Positions 8,631 through 17,035 are shown, counted from the first letter of the stretch. The stretch is 64,000 bases of DNA from Ketobacter sp963922875 (GCA_963922875.1 CAWUJH010000002.1:248001-312000), one strand, 5' to 3'. Numbers and translations are program-made. The notes: a model not told the origin generated them from the letters alone.

Positions 8631-9240
8631 ACCCTTTTATGACCTGTTGTTTTTCTTTAAAAGCCTTTACGTGTTCTTTCAGCGCCTGTTCCATTTCGCT
8701 GATTTCATGGCTCTTGGTTTCAAGAATTTGTTCCCCTTCTTTGGGTGAGAGGCCTTTATACATATAAAGGCTTTCCAGCATCATTTTGCGAATGGGGGAG
8801 TGCTTATCTAAACCGCGCTCTTTGCAGATGATATCCACAGACATTTCAAACGCCTTATCAAAGCCATGCCGGTCAATGGATATAGTTCGAAATTTTGGTT
8901 TGTTAAGGCCTTCGGCATTTACCCGTATCTCAAACACGTGGGCTGGTTTGCGTCCCTTGCGATGACGAACTCTCTCCTTTAAACCCACTATCTTGCCATC
9001 AACGTGTAGCAGCCTCTCGATGGAAAGATCCTTACGCATAAAATGGGCGCGCTGGCGTTGCGCTAGCTCGAGATCTTTGTTTTGGGCTTCTTCAAGAAGT
9101 GATAGCAATTCGTCCTCGCTCAAATAGCGACCATTTTTCTTTAACGGATAATAGACTTGATGTTCTTTACTATTCCATGCCCGGTAAACTCGGATATAGT
9201 CTTCACTGACGGAAATTGCCATTGATGATAATAAGCTCAC
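8629..9240 (-). CDS. Hypothetical protein lying inside the tRNA cluster
   Basis: 203-residue soluble, highly charged protein not assigned to a family with confidence. The start shown is GTG; an ATG six codons later (9222, giving MAISVSEDYIRVYRAW) is a good alternative. There is no signal peptide or membrane segment. The middle (about 80-150) is basic (ERVRHRKGRKPAHVFEIRV) and reads as beta strands followed by a helix; this faintly recalls AP2-like DNA-binding domains, but I would not name it so. The last 40 residues are a charged helix (EMEQALKEHVKAFKEKQQ). It sits between tRNA-Cys and tRNA-Leu, opposite to both, with its own terminator, so it looks like a self-contained insertion into a conserved tRNA array. 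Confidence 0.75.
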   Translation of the reverse strand: MSLLSSMAISVSEDYIRVYRAWNSKEHQVYYPLKKNGRYLSEDELLSLLEEAQNKDLELAQRQRAHFMRKDLSIERLLHVDGKIVGLKERVRHRKGRKPAHVFEIRVNAEGLNKPKFRTISIDRHGFDKAFEMSVDIICKERGLDKHSPIRKMMLESLYMYKGLSPKEGEQILETKSHEISEMEQALKEHVKAFKEKQQVIKG

Positions 9241-9322
9241 ATAATGTAGGTTATATAATAGAGATCCTTAGGTGCTTATAATTACTAACAAATTGATTTT
9301 TTTCAACTGTTAGAATAAATCG

Positions 9323-9351
9323 TTGATTACTAAAATCTTAATCCCTATAAT
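9323..9351 (+). promoter_or_regulatory. Sigma70-type promoter for tRNA-Leu
   Basis: TTGATT (9323-9328), a 17-base spacer and a consensus TATAAT (9346-9351), about 37 bases upstream of tRNA-Leu. This gives tRNA-Leu its own transcription unit, separated from tRNA-Cys by the intervening minus-strand gene. Confidence 0.7.
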
Positions 9352-9388
9352 TGCGACCTCTTTTAAATACCCTGTATTCACCTCCCAT

Positions 9389-9475
9389 GCCCGGGTGGCG
9401 AAACTGGTAGACGCAAGGGACTTAAAATCCCTCGGTAGCAATACCGTACCGGTTCGATTCCGGTCCCGGGCACCA
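9389..9475 (+). tRNA. tRNA-Leu(TAA)
   Basis: 87 bases with a long variable arm. Acceptor GCCCGGG pairs with CCCGGGC, discriminator A, CCA encoded. The anticodon loop CTTAAAA gives TAA. It is the left boundary of the accessory patch at 9.5-12.2 kb; I find no repeat of its 3' end that would mark an integrated element. Confidence 0.97.
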
Positions 9476-9488
9476 TTAAAAAACGGCT

Positions 9489-9919
9489 CTACCCCATTAA
9501 CGGGGGATGGGCATTCTCCTGACTCGATTGTTAATACTATCCCATCCGCAGTGAGCTAGCACTCTCAAACGATAATTTTCAAAATTCCTAAATCCATAAG
9601 CACGCCTGGACATCATTTGGCACCCGCGGATGTAAGGTCATTGTCATAACCTGATTACCCTGGCGTGTGTGCTTTACTGTTCGGTGACGCGTGGCCTTGA
9701 TTGTTGTTGAATTGTTAACTTATTGCTATAGCGGCGCTTATAGAGCGGCTTTGTAGCTGGGCTTGGCCCAGCCTCAACGCCTTCTAGACTACCCACTCGC
9801 TCGATCTCTGGGCCCGGCAAGCCTATAATTCTTGGTGTGGAACATCGGTGTTCTCCATTAAAGTGATCGTCGCAAAATCAGTTTAATGAATGCCGGTGTC
9901 CCCCGTTAATGAGGGGTAG
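9489..9919. repeat. 431-bp gene-free unit bounded by inverted repeats
   Basis: The left end (9489-9507, CTACCCCATTAACGGGGGA) and the right end (9899-9919, TCCCCCGTTAATGAGGGGTAG) are inverted copies differing by one inserted base. Each end is itself a near-palindrome. A weaker third copy lies at 9844-9866 in the same orientation as the right end. Inside, GCTGGGC-TTG-GCCCAGC (9756-9772) forms a strong hairpin with GGCG/CGCC closing an outer loop. No ORF of note lies inside. It could be a MITE-like remnant or a regulatory repeat family. No target-site duplication was found. Confidence 0.45.
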
Positions 9920-10023
9920 AAAAAACATTTAAAAACAATAATTAGATAAATTTTTTAAAAGGCTGGTAAGAACGATATTGGATTATTCCTGATTAATTAG
10001 CTAGGCACTGAAGCAAATTATCC
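9920..10023. other. Gene-free A/T-rich stretch
   Basis: With the repeat unit above, this makes 9476-10023 a 548-base stretch without a gene. This part is A/T-rich, with nothing recognisable before the decayed Fic fragment. Confidence 0.5.
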
Positions 10024-10233
10024 TTAACTGATTTCATCACCGATACATTTCTCGAAAATGTTTTCCAGTAACCTGTAATCGCAATACACAGAAGCGCTGT
10101 TAGCGTTTATCCATTCCTCACGAGAAACAGGTTCCCGTGAGATTTCGTGATCAGTGTTAATAATAAAATGTCCAAACAAAATTCTCTGGGCTTTACCGTT
10201 TCTTTCACGGAATGGACGCAGTATATTAATCTT
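10024..10233 (-). pseudogene. Decayed C-terminal fragment of a Fic-domain protein
   Basis: Reading the minus strand from 10233 to the TAA at 10024 gives 69 residues without a start codon. They begin KINILRPFRERNGKAQR, which aligns with the Fic signature HPFREGNGRTQR. The tail (SREEWINANSASVYCDY, then LLENIFEKCIG) matches Fic C-termini. The catalytic His is Arg, GNGR has become RNGK, and a TAG lies in the same frame five codons upstream of the fragment, with no preceding Fic core before the neighbouring oxidoreductase gene. Fic enzymes AMPylate proteins and often act as toxins; this copy cannot. It marks past acquisition and decay of an accessory gene here. Confidence 0.75.
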
Positions 10234-10269
10234 GCTATGTAGCTATGCGACTTTTGCATGTTCAAGATG

Positions 10270-11145
10270 TTAGTCGTTGCAATCAAAATATAATTGATAA
10301 ACTCCTGTTATATTATCGCTTTCATACCCCTCCTTGATGGCTTGTTCGTAGATGGTCTTTGCACACTCATTCATTGGAATTGCTGAATGCAGATTAATCG
10401 CTGAATGTTGAATAAGCTGAAAATCCTTAACAACTAATTCAATGGGAAATGCCGGCTTAAATGTGTGTTTAAGCATGGCAGACGCCGCTATACCTGCAGC
10501 AGCACTACAAACGGGTGTAGATTTTATTATCTCTACAATTTTTTCAGGATCAACATCGGTACTATTTGCAAAGCCCAAGAGTTCAGCGAATGTGGCAAGT
10601 TGTATTCCAAACAAACTATTAATAATAAGCTTTGTGATGGTTCCTGATCCCACGTTTCCTGCGTGGTGTATCACCTTTCCCATTGATCCCAGCACGCCAT
10701 GTACGAGAGCAAGCGTATGGCTTTCCCCTCCGACGAAGAAGATCAATTGCCCGGCTTCAGCTTGAGGACGTGATCCTGCAACAGGAGCGTCCAGAAATGC
10801 GATGTTTTTTTTATGAAATTCATCAGCAAGAAGATCCACATACGGCAAGGAAAGCGTAGAGCACTCAATACCAATTGCACCTTTTTTCATGGCGGCTAGG
10901 GCACCTTGCTCTTTGTCGAGCCAGACATAACGAGAGGCTTCATCATCCCGTACCATCGAGATTACAATATCAGCACTGGCTATCGCTTCTCGAGCAGAAG
11001 AGGCCGAACCAATTCCTCTTTGAATTAATTCTTGCAAGCGGCTTGATGTTCGATTCCAAACGGTCACTCTGTGACCAGAATCATGTAACCGGTTAGCCAT
11101 TCTTGCGCCCATGGCACCTGTTCCTAGTAAAGCTATTTTTTGCAT
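10270..11145 (-). CDS. NAD(P)-dependent oxidoreductase, 3-hydroxyisobutyrate dehydrogenase family
   Basis: 291-residue soluble beta-hydroxyacid dehydrogenase. The Rossmann motif IALLGTGAMGARMANRL is at the N-terminus. The substrate-binding motif is LDAPVAGSRPQAEAG, near residue 120. The catalytic Lys lies in GSGTITKLIINSLFG, near residue 170. Family members reduce or oxidise 3-hydroxyisobutyrate, tartronate semialdehyde or related acids; GLYR1/GarR-like members also reduce succinic semialdehyde, and the substrate here cannot be read from sequence. It is transcribed divergently from the LysR gene, with 117 bases to that gene's ATG, so it is the likely target of that regulator. The Fic fragment follows immediately downstream. 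Confidence 0.88.
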   Translation of the reverse strand: MQKIALLGTGAMGARMANRLHDSGHRVTVWNRTSSRLQELIQRGIGSASSAREAIASADIVISMVRDDEASRYVWLDKEQGALAAMKKGAIGIECSTLSLPYVDLLADEFHKKNIAFLDAPVAGSRPQAEAGQLIFFVGGESHTLALVHGVLGSMGKVIHHAGNVGSGTITKLIINSLFGIQLATFAELLGFANSTDVDPEKIVEIIKSTPVCSAAAGIAASAMLKHTFKPAFPIELVVKDFQLIQHSAINLHSAIPMNECAKTIYEQAIKEGYESDNITGVYQLYFDCND

Positions 11146-11241
11146 TTATATTTCCTTATTGATAAAAGTGTTAAGACAATGGGTAGCTATAAACCATGAT
11201 ATTCAAGCAAAAAAATACATAAATAGTCTTTTGTGAATCAC

Positions 11242-11264
11242 ATTAATGCGTATAATGCATTAAT
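11242..11264. promoter_or_regulatory. Palindromic LysR-type operator candidate
   Basis: Perfect inverted repeat ATTAATGC-N7-GCATTAAT. The right arm ends inside the ATG (11263) of the LysR gene, and the spacer contains TATAAT. A site over its own start fits autorepression, and it lies about 97 bases from the divergent dehydrogenase start. Confidence 0.5.
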
Positions 11265-12168
11265 GGATATCAGAAGCCTTCGGTACTTTATTGATGTTGC
11301 CCAAATGGGCAGTTTTGCAGATGTTGCACGCAAGCACGACGTCGACCCATCAACGGTTTCAAGAATGATTGCTGCACTGGAAGCGGAAATTGGCGTGAGG
11401 CTCTTGCAACGAACCACTCGCTCTCATTCGTTAACAGAGGCGGGTGACCAGTATTTATTACGTATTGAGCCATTAATTGAGGAGCTGGAACTTGCTGCGG
11501 TACAAGCAAGTGCTGCAAAAGAAGAACCGCAAGGATTACTCAGGATCACAGCTTCCGTTGCATTTGGTCAAGAATGCATTGTCCCGTTATTGAAAGATTT
11601 CTCTATCAAGTACCCAAAAATTGAGATCGAACTTCTTCTGTCCGACGATAATATAAACTTAGTCGAGAATAAGATTGATTTGGCCGTTCGTTTAGGACCG
11701 ACTATGGATAACGATTTGATAGTGTCAAAACTGATGGATACAAAATATCGGGTAGTTGCAAGTGAAGTTTATGTTGCGAATAACCCAAGACTTCTCAGCC
11801 CCAGAGATTTGAACGAACATTCTTGTGTTTTGTTTACTTATCCTGCATTTCGATCAAGTTGGACTTTTAGAAATTCGGGCAAGGAAATCGAGGAGGTTTT
11901 GGTGAATGGTAAATTCTATTTCTCTAATGCGTTGGCGCTCCGTGAAGCAGTCAGGCAAGGAATGGGCCCAGGTTTACTTGCCAATTGGTTGACTGACGAA
12001 GATATAAAACAAAACAAGTTAGTCGATATTTTCCCTGAATACGATGTTACTGCCACCAGCTTTGATACAGGCGCATGGTTATTGTACCCCAGTCGTTCAT
12101 ATCTATCTAAAAAAGTGCGTGTGATGATTGATTTTCTAAAATCGAGATCAGATAGCCTGGTGAATTGA
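11263..12168 (+). CDS. LysR-family transcriptional regulator
   Basis: 301 residues from the ATG at 11263; an upstream GTG at 11233 would add ten residues but would place the palindromic operator inside the gene. The winged HTH is at residues 1-60 (MDIRSLRYFIDVAQMGSFAD, PSTVSRMIAALE, GVRLLQRTTRS). The effector-binding domain runs from about 88 (GLLRITASVAFGQECIVPLL) to the end. It belongs to the common subfamily that controls an adjacent divergent oxidoreductase. The target is inferred from position; the effector is unknown. Confidence 0.9.
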   Translation: MDIRSLRYFIDVAQMGSFADVARKHDVDPSTVSRMIAALEAEIGVRLLQRTTRSHSLTEAGDQYLLRIEPLIEELELAAVQASAAKEEPQGLLRITASVAFGQECIVPLLKDFSIKYPKIEIELLLSDDNINLVENKIDLAVRLGPTMDNDLIVSKLMDTKYRVVASEVYVANNPRLLSPRDLNEHSCVLFTYPAFRSSWTFRNSGKEIEEVLVNGKFYFSNALALREAVRQGMGPGLLANWLTDEDIKQNKLVDIFPEYDVTATSFDTGAWLLYPSRSYLSKKVRVMIDFLKSRSDSLVN

Positions 12169-12467
12169 AATTATAGCAAGCGGGCTAATTTGATTACCGG
12201 GTTGGTACTTAAATCGGATGAAGACATTAAGTTCCAAATCTTCGAACTAGTTTCCTATCCCTTAGAAGCTAGATCAAAAAATGCTCAGGTATCAAGCTGT
12301 CGTCGGTTTTCATCCGACTATAGTCAAAGAAAACTCTCCCGAATGGTTTTTTTGCCACGACTTTTACTAAATGTTAACTTCCTTGCTTTTGATATTCCTG
12401 TTCTAATGTTAGAACTCCTTGACTAATTGGACTATATTTTACCTTATGCAATTAGAGGACGTGACCC
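12169..12467. other. 299-base intergenic region with a spaced inverted repeat
   Basis: No credible gene; a 78-codon open frame here has no family-like features. TCGGATGAA (12214-12222) and TTCATCCGA (12309-12317) are exact inverted arms 86 bases apart. The stretch should hold the promoter for the cyclic-nucleotide-binding gene, with AGAGGACG just before that ATG as ribosome site. Confidence 0.4.
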
Positions 12468-12971
12468 ATGGAAGTGGCGAGTCTAGAACGAGTACACATG
12501 CTACAGAATGTGCCAACTTTTGGTGGTATTAATGATGGGGTGCTGTCTTATTTGCTCACCCTATCACGAGATTTGGAGTTCTCTGCGGGGGAAATAATCT
12601 TTCGCGAAGGGGATTACACGGCATCCATGTTTATTATCGAAGAGGGTGAAGTGGCCGTGTACAAACGGAAATTGAATGAAGATTGTTTGATGGTGGTTTT
12701 GCAGTCAGGAGAGTGTCTGGGGGAAATGGCGCTATTCGATTACATGCCGCGAAGCGCTTCGGCTATCGCTCAATCAGACTGCCATTTAATAGAGATCACT
12801 TCGCAGAATCTGTATCAAATTTATAAACGGGATATAGAACAATTCACTTTAATTCAAATGAATTTAGGGCGGGAAGTCGCACGCAGATTACGTCGAGCTG
12901 ATGAGCAATGCGTGCGCTGCCCCAATAAAGCAACCGACGGGAATACTCATACGTTCAGACAATTAAAATAA
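12468..12971 (+). CDS. Cyclic-nucleotide-binding domain protein
   Basis: 167-residue protein with a single cNMP-binding jelly roll (about residues 15-135) and no DNA-binding HTH, unlike Crp. The phosphate-binding cassette is complete: GECLGEMALFDYMPRSASA, including the Glu and Arg that bind the ribose and phosphate of cAMP or cGMP. The C-terminus has a CVRCP cysteine pair in a short charged tail. It may act as a small regulatory subunit or sensor. A DUF2189 membrane protein starts 16 bases downstream, then a c-di-GMP enzyme, so the three may share a transcript. The partner is unknown. Confidence 0.82.
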   Translation: MEVASLERVHMLQNVPTFGGINDGVLSYLLTLSRDLEFSAGEIIFREGDYTASMFIIEEGEVAVYKRKLNEDCLMVVLQSGECLGEMALFDYMPRSASAIAQSDCHLIEITSQNLYQIYKRDIEQFTLIQMNLGREVARRLRRADEQCVRCPNKATDGNTHTFRQLK

Positions 12972-12987
12972 CCATTGGGGCGCGGCT

Positions 12988-13746
12988 ATGGACCAAACAA
13001 ATAATAATAAAACTCCTTCCAATCCTTTATTTGCTCCCTCCAATAAACTGAGTTGGAAAGACCCCTTTCGCTGGCTGCAGCTTGGCTTTCAAGACTACAA
13101 AAATGCCCGCAAACTAAGTGTTTGGTACGGTGGCTTTTTCGCAATCGGGGGGTTGTTGTTGTCGTTGCTGGTGCTGTCAGTGAAAGGCAAAATATTGATG
13201 CTAAGTATGATGCTTCTGTTTATTTTGTTGGGGCCCCTGTTTGCCTTCGGGTTATATGATATTCCTCGCCAGTTGGAACGTGGTATAGAGCCAACGCTAA
13301 GGCACTCAATTCAACAAATCAAAGGCAGCGCTCCGAATCAATGGGTGTTTGCCGTTGTAGTAATTGTTATTGGTCTTTTGTGGATGCGAGCAGCCACCAT
13401 AATTCATGTGTTTTATCCTGAGGATGCCGAGCCCAGTCTTGAAGCGTTGTTGACATTCTTTATGGTGGGTACAGGCGCCGGTGTGTTCTTTGCAGGTCTG
13501 GTGTTTGGTATTAGCGCGTTCTCTTTGCCTATGATGGTGGATCGTAATGTAGATGCAATTTCGGCGTCGCTTTCAAGCTTATCGGCTGTTATGAATAATA
13601 TGTGGGTTTGTGCGCTATGGGCATTTCTTATATTTGCTCTAATTGCAGTGGGTTTTGCTACTCTATATTTAGGGCTGATTATTGTTTTGCCAGTAATTGG
13701 GTATGCCACTTGGCATGGTTATCAGGATGCCATTAAGAAAGCTTAG
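12988..13746 (+). CDS. DUF2189 family inner-membrane protein
   Basis: 252 residues with about six transmembrane helices: WYGGFFAIGGLLLSLLVL, LMLSMMLLFILLGPLFAFGL, WVFAVVVIVIGLLWM, LLTFFMVGTGAGVFFAGLVF, WVCALWAFLIFALIAVGF and LYLGLIIVLPVIGYATW. LFAFGLYDIPRQLERG and PLMVDR-like SLPMMVDRNVDAI match the DUF2189 pattern as I know it. The function of the family is not established. It follows the cNMP-binding gene closely and precedes the GGDEF-EAL gene by 47 bases. Confidence 0.8.
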   Translation: MDQTNNNKTPSNPLFAPSNKLSWKDPFRWLQLGFQDYKNARKLSVWYGGFFAIGGLLLSLLVLSVKGKILMLSMMLLFILLGPLFAFGLYDIPRQLERGIEPTLRHSIQQIKGSAPNQWVFAVVVIVIGLLWMRAATIIHVFYPEDAEPSLEALLTFFMVGTGAGVFFAGLVFGISAFSLPMMVDRNVDAISASLSSLSAVMNNMWVCALWAFLIFALIAVGFATLYLGLIIVLPVIGYATWHGYQDAIKKA

Positions 13747-13793
13747 ATAAAGTAACGAAATGGAAGAGAAATTTTCCATTGAGAGATTAATTA

Positions 13794-15998
13794 TTGAACA
13801 ATTTTCCGACGGTTTCATCGAGTCCAAAGTATCTTAGGCCATGGCTTGTAGCGCTGTCCGCTTTTTTTGTTGTGTTCATTCCGGGCTTTGTGGCGCTTGA
13901 GGCGTATTCCAAATTGGAAGCTCAGCATATTGAGGAACATGCTAGCCAAACTGCCGGAGCTCTGATCACCAAGCTAGAAGGTCGCTTAAAAGAAAATATT
14001 GCCGTCGGTTGGGCCTTGAAAGCCCACATAGAACTCCTTGGCGAACTGGACCAAGCTGGGTTCTCTATCTTGGGCAAGCGCATCGTAGATCCAAAGTTAA
14101 ATATCCGTCATATTGCCTTAGCCCCAGATATGGTTATTTCAGCAATCTACCCATTGGCCGGCAACGAGGCTGCTATTGGCTTGGACTATAGACACAATGT
14201 TGAGCAGCAGTCGGCGGCCATGCGAGCTATTGAAAACAACCAAATTGTTCTTGCGGGTCCATTAACGTTAATTCAAGGCGGTGGATACCATTTGGTTGCA
14301 CGATATCCAATTTTTAAAAGAGACAGTACGCCTTGGGGAATTGTCGCTGTAGTGATCCGATTTGAAGGGTTGTTAATAGATTCTGGATATTATGAGTGGA
14401 CAGAAGGCTTTCAAATAGCGCTTAGAGGAAAAGATGGGGAGGGTGCAAGTGGTGACTTTTTTTGGGGAGATGAAGCACTATTTTCCACTGATGCCTCACG
14501 CTATTTGGTTCGGGTTCCTGGTGGTTACTGGCAGCTTGGAATTCGCCCGGCTTCTGGTTGGGAGATGCCCTCCACCGACTATTTAAGCTATATGGCTACG
14601 CTGGTGATCATCTGTCTGTTGTTTGCAGGTATAAGTTATATGATTTATACCAAGTCTCTCGATAAAAGGCGTTATTTGATTCATTTGGAATCCTTGTCAT
14701 CTATCGATTCCTTGACCAGCTTACCCAGCCGTTACCAGTTCAATAAGAGACTGGATGAAGTCATTTTGGAAAACGATCGTCGTCGAAATGGGTTCGCCGT
14801 TTTATTTATCGATCTCGATCATTTTAAAGAAATCAACGATAGTTTAGGACACAGTTATGGTGATGAGCTACTTATGATTGTGGCGGAAAAATTAAAGCAT
14901 TCAATACGCTCATATGATTTGGTCAGTCGATTGAGTGGTGATGAGTTTGTGGTGGTGTTTCAGGATATTCACACTACTTCTGAAATTGAACAACGAGGTG
15001 AGGCTCTGGCGAATAAGTTATCTGAGCCGGTATTGGTGGGTGGAGTCAATGTAAGTGTAACTTGCAGTTTAGGCGTTGCTGTTTATCCGGAGGACGGCAC
15101 CAGCGTCGAGATATTATTAAAGCATGCTGATCGGGCGATGTATGAGAGCAAGCGCTCTGGTAGAAACAGTCTTCACTTTTACAATGCCGACATGCAAAAA
15201 GAGGCGGATCGCTATATCGAAATTACCGCAGCCATGCGTGAAGCACTAAACAATGGCGCTTTCGAAGTCTATTATCAACCCATTTATGATGTGAGGAAAA
15301 GGCGTTTCAGTCGTTGCGAAGCCTTGTGTCGATGGCTAGATAGTAGCGGAAATAATTATTTAACTCCGGACGTTTTTATACCCGTGGCCGAACAATCCGG
15401 TATGATAATTGATTTGGGCAATTGGCTTACCACTGAAGTGTTTGACTGTATGAGGGTAATGGATAGCCAAGGAATATCGCTGCATTTTTCTATTAATCGT
15501 TCGCCGCAGGAATTTAATTCTACCCAGAACACGCAAAAACTTATTGAATTGTGTGACATAAATGGCATTGATCCTGGCTCCTTTACCCTGGAAATTACCG
15601 AATCTATCTTGATGTCTGACAATAAAACCAAGGGATCTAATATAGAATTGTTGAGAGCCAATGGCTTTAATTTTTCTATAGATGATTTTGGTACTGGTTA
15701 TTCCGCCATTAATTATCTGCGGAAATACCCAGTTTCCACATTAAAAATCGATAAGAGCTTTATTGCCGAACTGGGCCAGTCAAGCCAAACAGATGCCTTG
15801 GTAAAAGTGGTTATTCAAATGGCGAAAGCTTTGCAGATCGAGGTTATTGCAGAGGGTGTAGAAACTCAGCGTCAGTTTGATTATCTTGAGGCGCAGGGTT
15901 GTCATTATATTCAAGGATATCTCCTGGCTAAACCGATGCCGAAAGGGGATCTGCTTGATTTTTTGAAAAACAAAGCCATTAATAGCATTGATGTTTAG
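13794..15998 (+). CDS. CHASE-GGDEF-EAL membrane cyclic-di-GMP enzyme
   Basis: 734 residues. A first transmembrane helix (WLVALSAFFVVFIPGFVAL), a periplasmic CHASE-like sensor (about 45-265, with HIALAPDMVISAIYPLAGN), a second helix (LVIICLLFAGISYMIYT), then GGDEF and EAL domains. The GGDEF active loop is SGDEF at about 381, a tolerated variant, with an intact inhibitory RSYD site five residues before it. The EAL domain is complete: EAL at about 509, FSINRSP, EITES, DDFGTGYS, KIDKSF, EGVET. So it can hydrolyse c-di-GMP and perhaps make it. Translation appears to start at TTG 13794; no upstream ATG fits. Confidence 0.92.
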   Translation: MNNFPTVSSSPKYLRPWLVALSAFFVVFIPGFVALEAYSKLEAQHIEEHASQTAGALITKLEGRLKENIAVGWALKAHIELLGELDQAGFSILGKRIVDPKLNIRHIALAPDMVISAIYPLAGNEAAIGLDYRHNVEQQSAAMRAIENNQIVLAGPLTLIQGGGYHLVARYPIFKRDSTPWGIVAVVIRFEGLLIDSGYYEWTEGFQIALRGKDGEGASGDFFWGDEALFSTDASRYLVRVPGGYWQLGIRPASGWEMPSTDYLSYMATLVIICLLFAGISYMIYTKSLDKRRYLIHLESLSSIDSLTSLPSRYQFNKRLDEVILENDRRRNGFAVLFIDLDHFKEINDSLGHSYGDELLMIVAEKLKHSIRSYDLVSRLSGDEFVVVFQDIHTTSEIEQRGEALANKLSEPVLVGGVNVSVTCSLGVAVYPEDGTSVEILLKHADRAMYESKRSGRNSLHFYNADMQKEADRYIEITAAMREALNNGAFEVYYQPIYDVRKRRFSRCEALCRWLDSSGNNYLTPDVFIPVAEQSGMIIDLGNWLTTEVFDCMRVMDSQGISLHFSINRSPQEFNSTQNTQKLIELCDINGIDPGSFTLEITESILMSDNKTKGSNIELLRANGFNFSIDDFGTGYSAINYLRKYPVSTLKIDKSFIAELGQSSQTDALVKVVIQMAKALQIEVIAEGVETQRQFDYLEAQGCHYIQGYLLAKPMPKGDLLDFLKNKAINSIDV

Positions 15999-16005
15999 CT
16001 TGCTA

Positions 16006-16020
16006 TGGCGTTTTAAACGC
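16006..16020. terminator. Small hairpin between convergent genes
   Basis: GCGTTT-T-AAACGC palindrome between the GGDEF-EAL gene and the hydrolase gene. It may help end transcription from both sides, but there is no long T run. Confidence 0.3.
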
Positions 16021-17035
16021 TGACGGCGTTAATCTTTTCTTTTCGCGTGTTATAAATCACCATATCGCATAATCTGGGGATAAGTTGCAGGGGTAGGTCA
16101 TGTCCCATACCATTTACTACCTTCAATTCAGCATTAGGAATAGCCTTTGACGAAGCAATTCCAGCGCGTAGCTTTACAAAGGGATCTTTGTCTCCGTGAA
16201 TAACCAAGGTAGGGCAATTGACTCTACGTAGTAAATGGCTGAAGTCTCCGGTTGCCACAATAGCATTCGCTTGTCGTAAATAGCCGCTTGGTCGGTACGA
16301 ACGATCGAAATCGGCGGCTATGCGCCGTTTAATTTCAGTGTTTGGTGTTGGGTAGTCTGGGCTGGCAATTTTATTCCAAAATGAAAGACTACGGGCAACA
16401 GCAACCTCTTTAGTGTGTCCCTTCGCGACACCTACCCCCATTGCTGCTAGTAGTACATCCAGTCGGGGAGGAGGTAATAAAGGATTATTTGTGCTCGACA
16501 TCATGGATGTCAAACTGGAACAGCGGTGTGGATAAAGTGCTGCGAATATCTGGCCGATCATACCGCCCATAGATACACCAACTATATGTACTTTATTCAA
16601 TTCCAAATGATCTATTAAGCCCAGTACATCCTGTGCCATATCAAATAAGGTGTAGTCGGAAGACATAGGTAGTTTCAGTCTGGAACGGAGGACTGATTTT
16701 GGTAGATTAATATTTACCTGGCTTGTTACCTCAGAGGAGTGCCCGATGTCACGATTATCAAAGCGGATTACACGATATCCTTCGGCAACTAATCGATCGA
16801 TGAAAGGTTGCGGCCAGATAGTCAGCTGAGTGCCTAAGCCAGCGATTAAAACGATTATTTTATCCAGGCCTGTGTCGCGATCTACCAAAAACTCATCCTG
16901 GTAGTGGATTCTTATTTTTCCACATTGCGCATATCCGGTTTTCGCCAAAGGGCTACTCGAACTTTTACGCGATTGTGTTTTAATGGCTGCGGTCACGTGT
17001 ATTCTCCGGTTGCTCTGGATGTGGTTTGGGCCCAT
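16013..17035 (-). CDS. Alpha/beta hydrolase
   Basis: 340-residue alpha/beta-fold hydrolase. The expected order of motifs is present: oxyanion region IAGLGTQLTIWP, FDNRDIGHSS, nucleophile elbow GVSMGGMIGQ with the catalytic Ser, acid in VIHGDKDPFV, and His in GMGHDLPL. The FDNRDxG motif is typical of aclacinomycin-methylesterase/RdmC-like esterases, but the substrate cannot be named. An unstructured 40-residue N-terminal extension rich in Ser and basic residues precedes the fold, so the true start may be further in. ppnN is directly upstream in the same direction, 28 bases away. Confidence 0.85.
   Translation of the reverse strand: MGPNHIQSNRRIHVTAAIKTQSRKSSSSPLAKTGYAQCGKIRIHYQDEFLVDRDTGLDKIIVLIAGLGTQLTIWPQPFIDRLVAEGYRVIRFDNRDIGHSSEVTSQVNINLPKSVLRSRLKLPMSSDYTLFDMAQDVLGLIDHLELNKVHIVGVSMGGMIGQIFAALYPHRCSSLTSMMSSTNNPLLPPPRLDVLLAAMGVGVAKGHTKEVAVARSLSFWNKIASPDYPTPNTEIKRRIAADFDRSYRPSGYLRQANAIVATGDFSHLLRRVNCPTLVIHGDKDPFVKLRAGIASSKAIPNAELKVVNGMGHDLPLQLIPRLCDMVIYNTRKEKINAVSV

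Noticed and set aside
9597..9720. Possible integron attC-like site (partial dyad AAGCACGCC / GGCGTGTGTGCTT and a GTTAAC)
   Set aside because: The arms do not match well, the RYYYAAC/GTTRRRY core pair is not in the right places, and no integrase or cassette is present.
9389..10270. Integrated element using tRNA-Leu as attachment site
   Set aside because: No integrase gene and no repeat of the tRNA 3' end was found downstream.
12190..12426. 78-codon ORF between the LysR and cNMP-binding genes
   Set aside because: No ribosome site, no recognisable motif, biased composition, and no coupling to neighbours.
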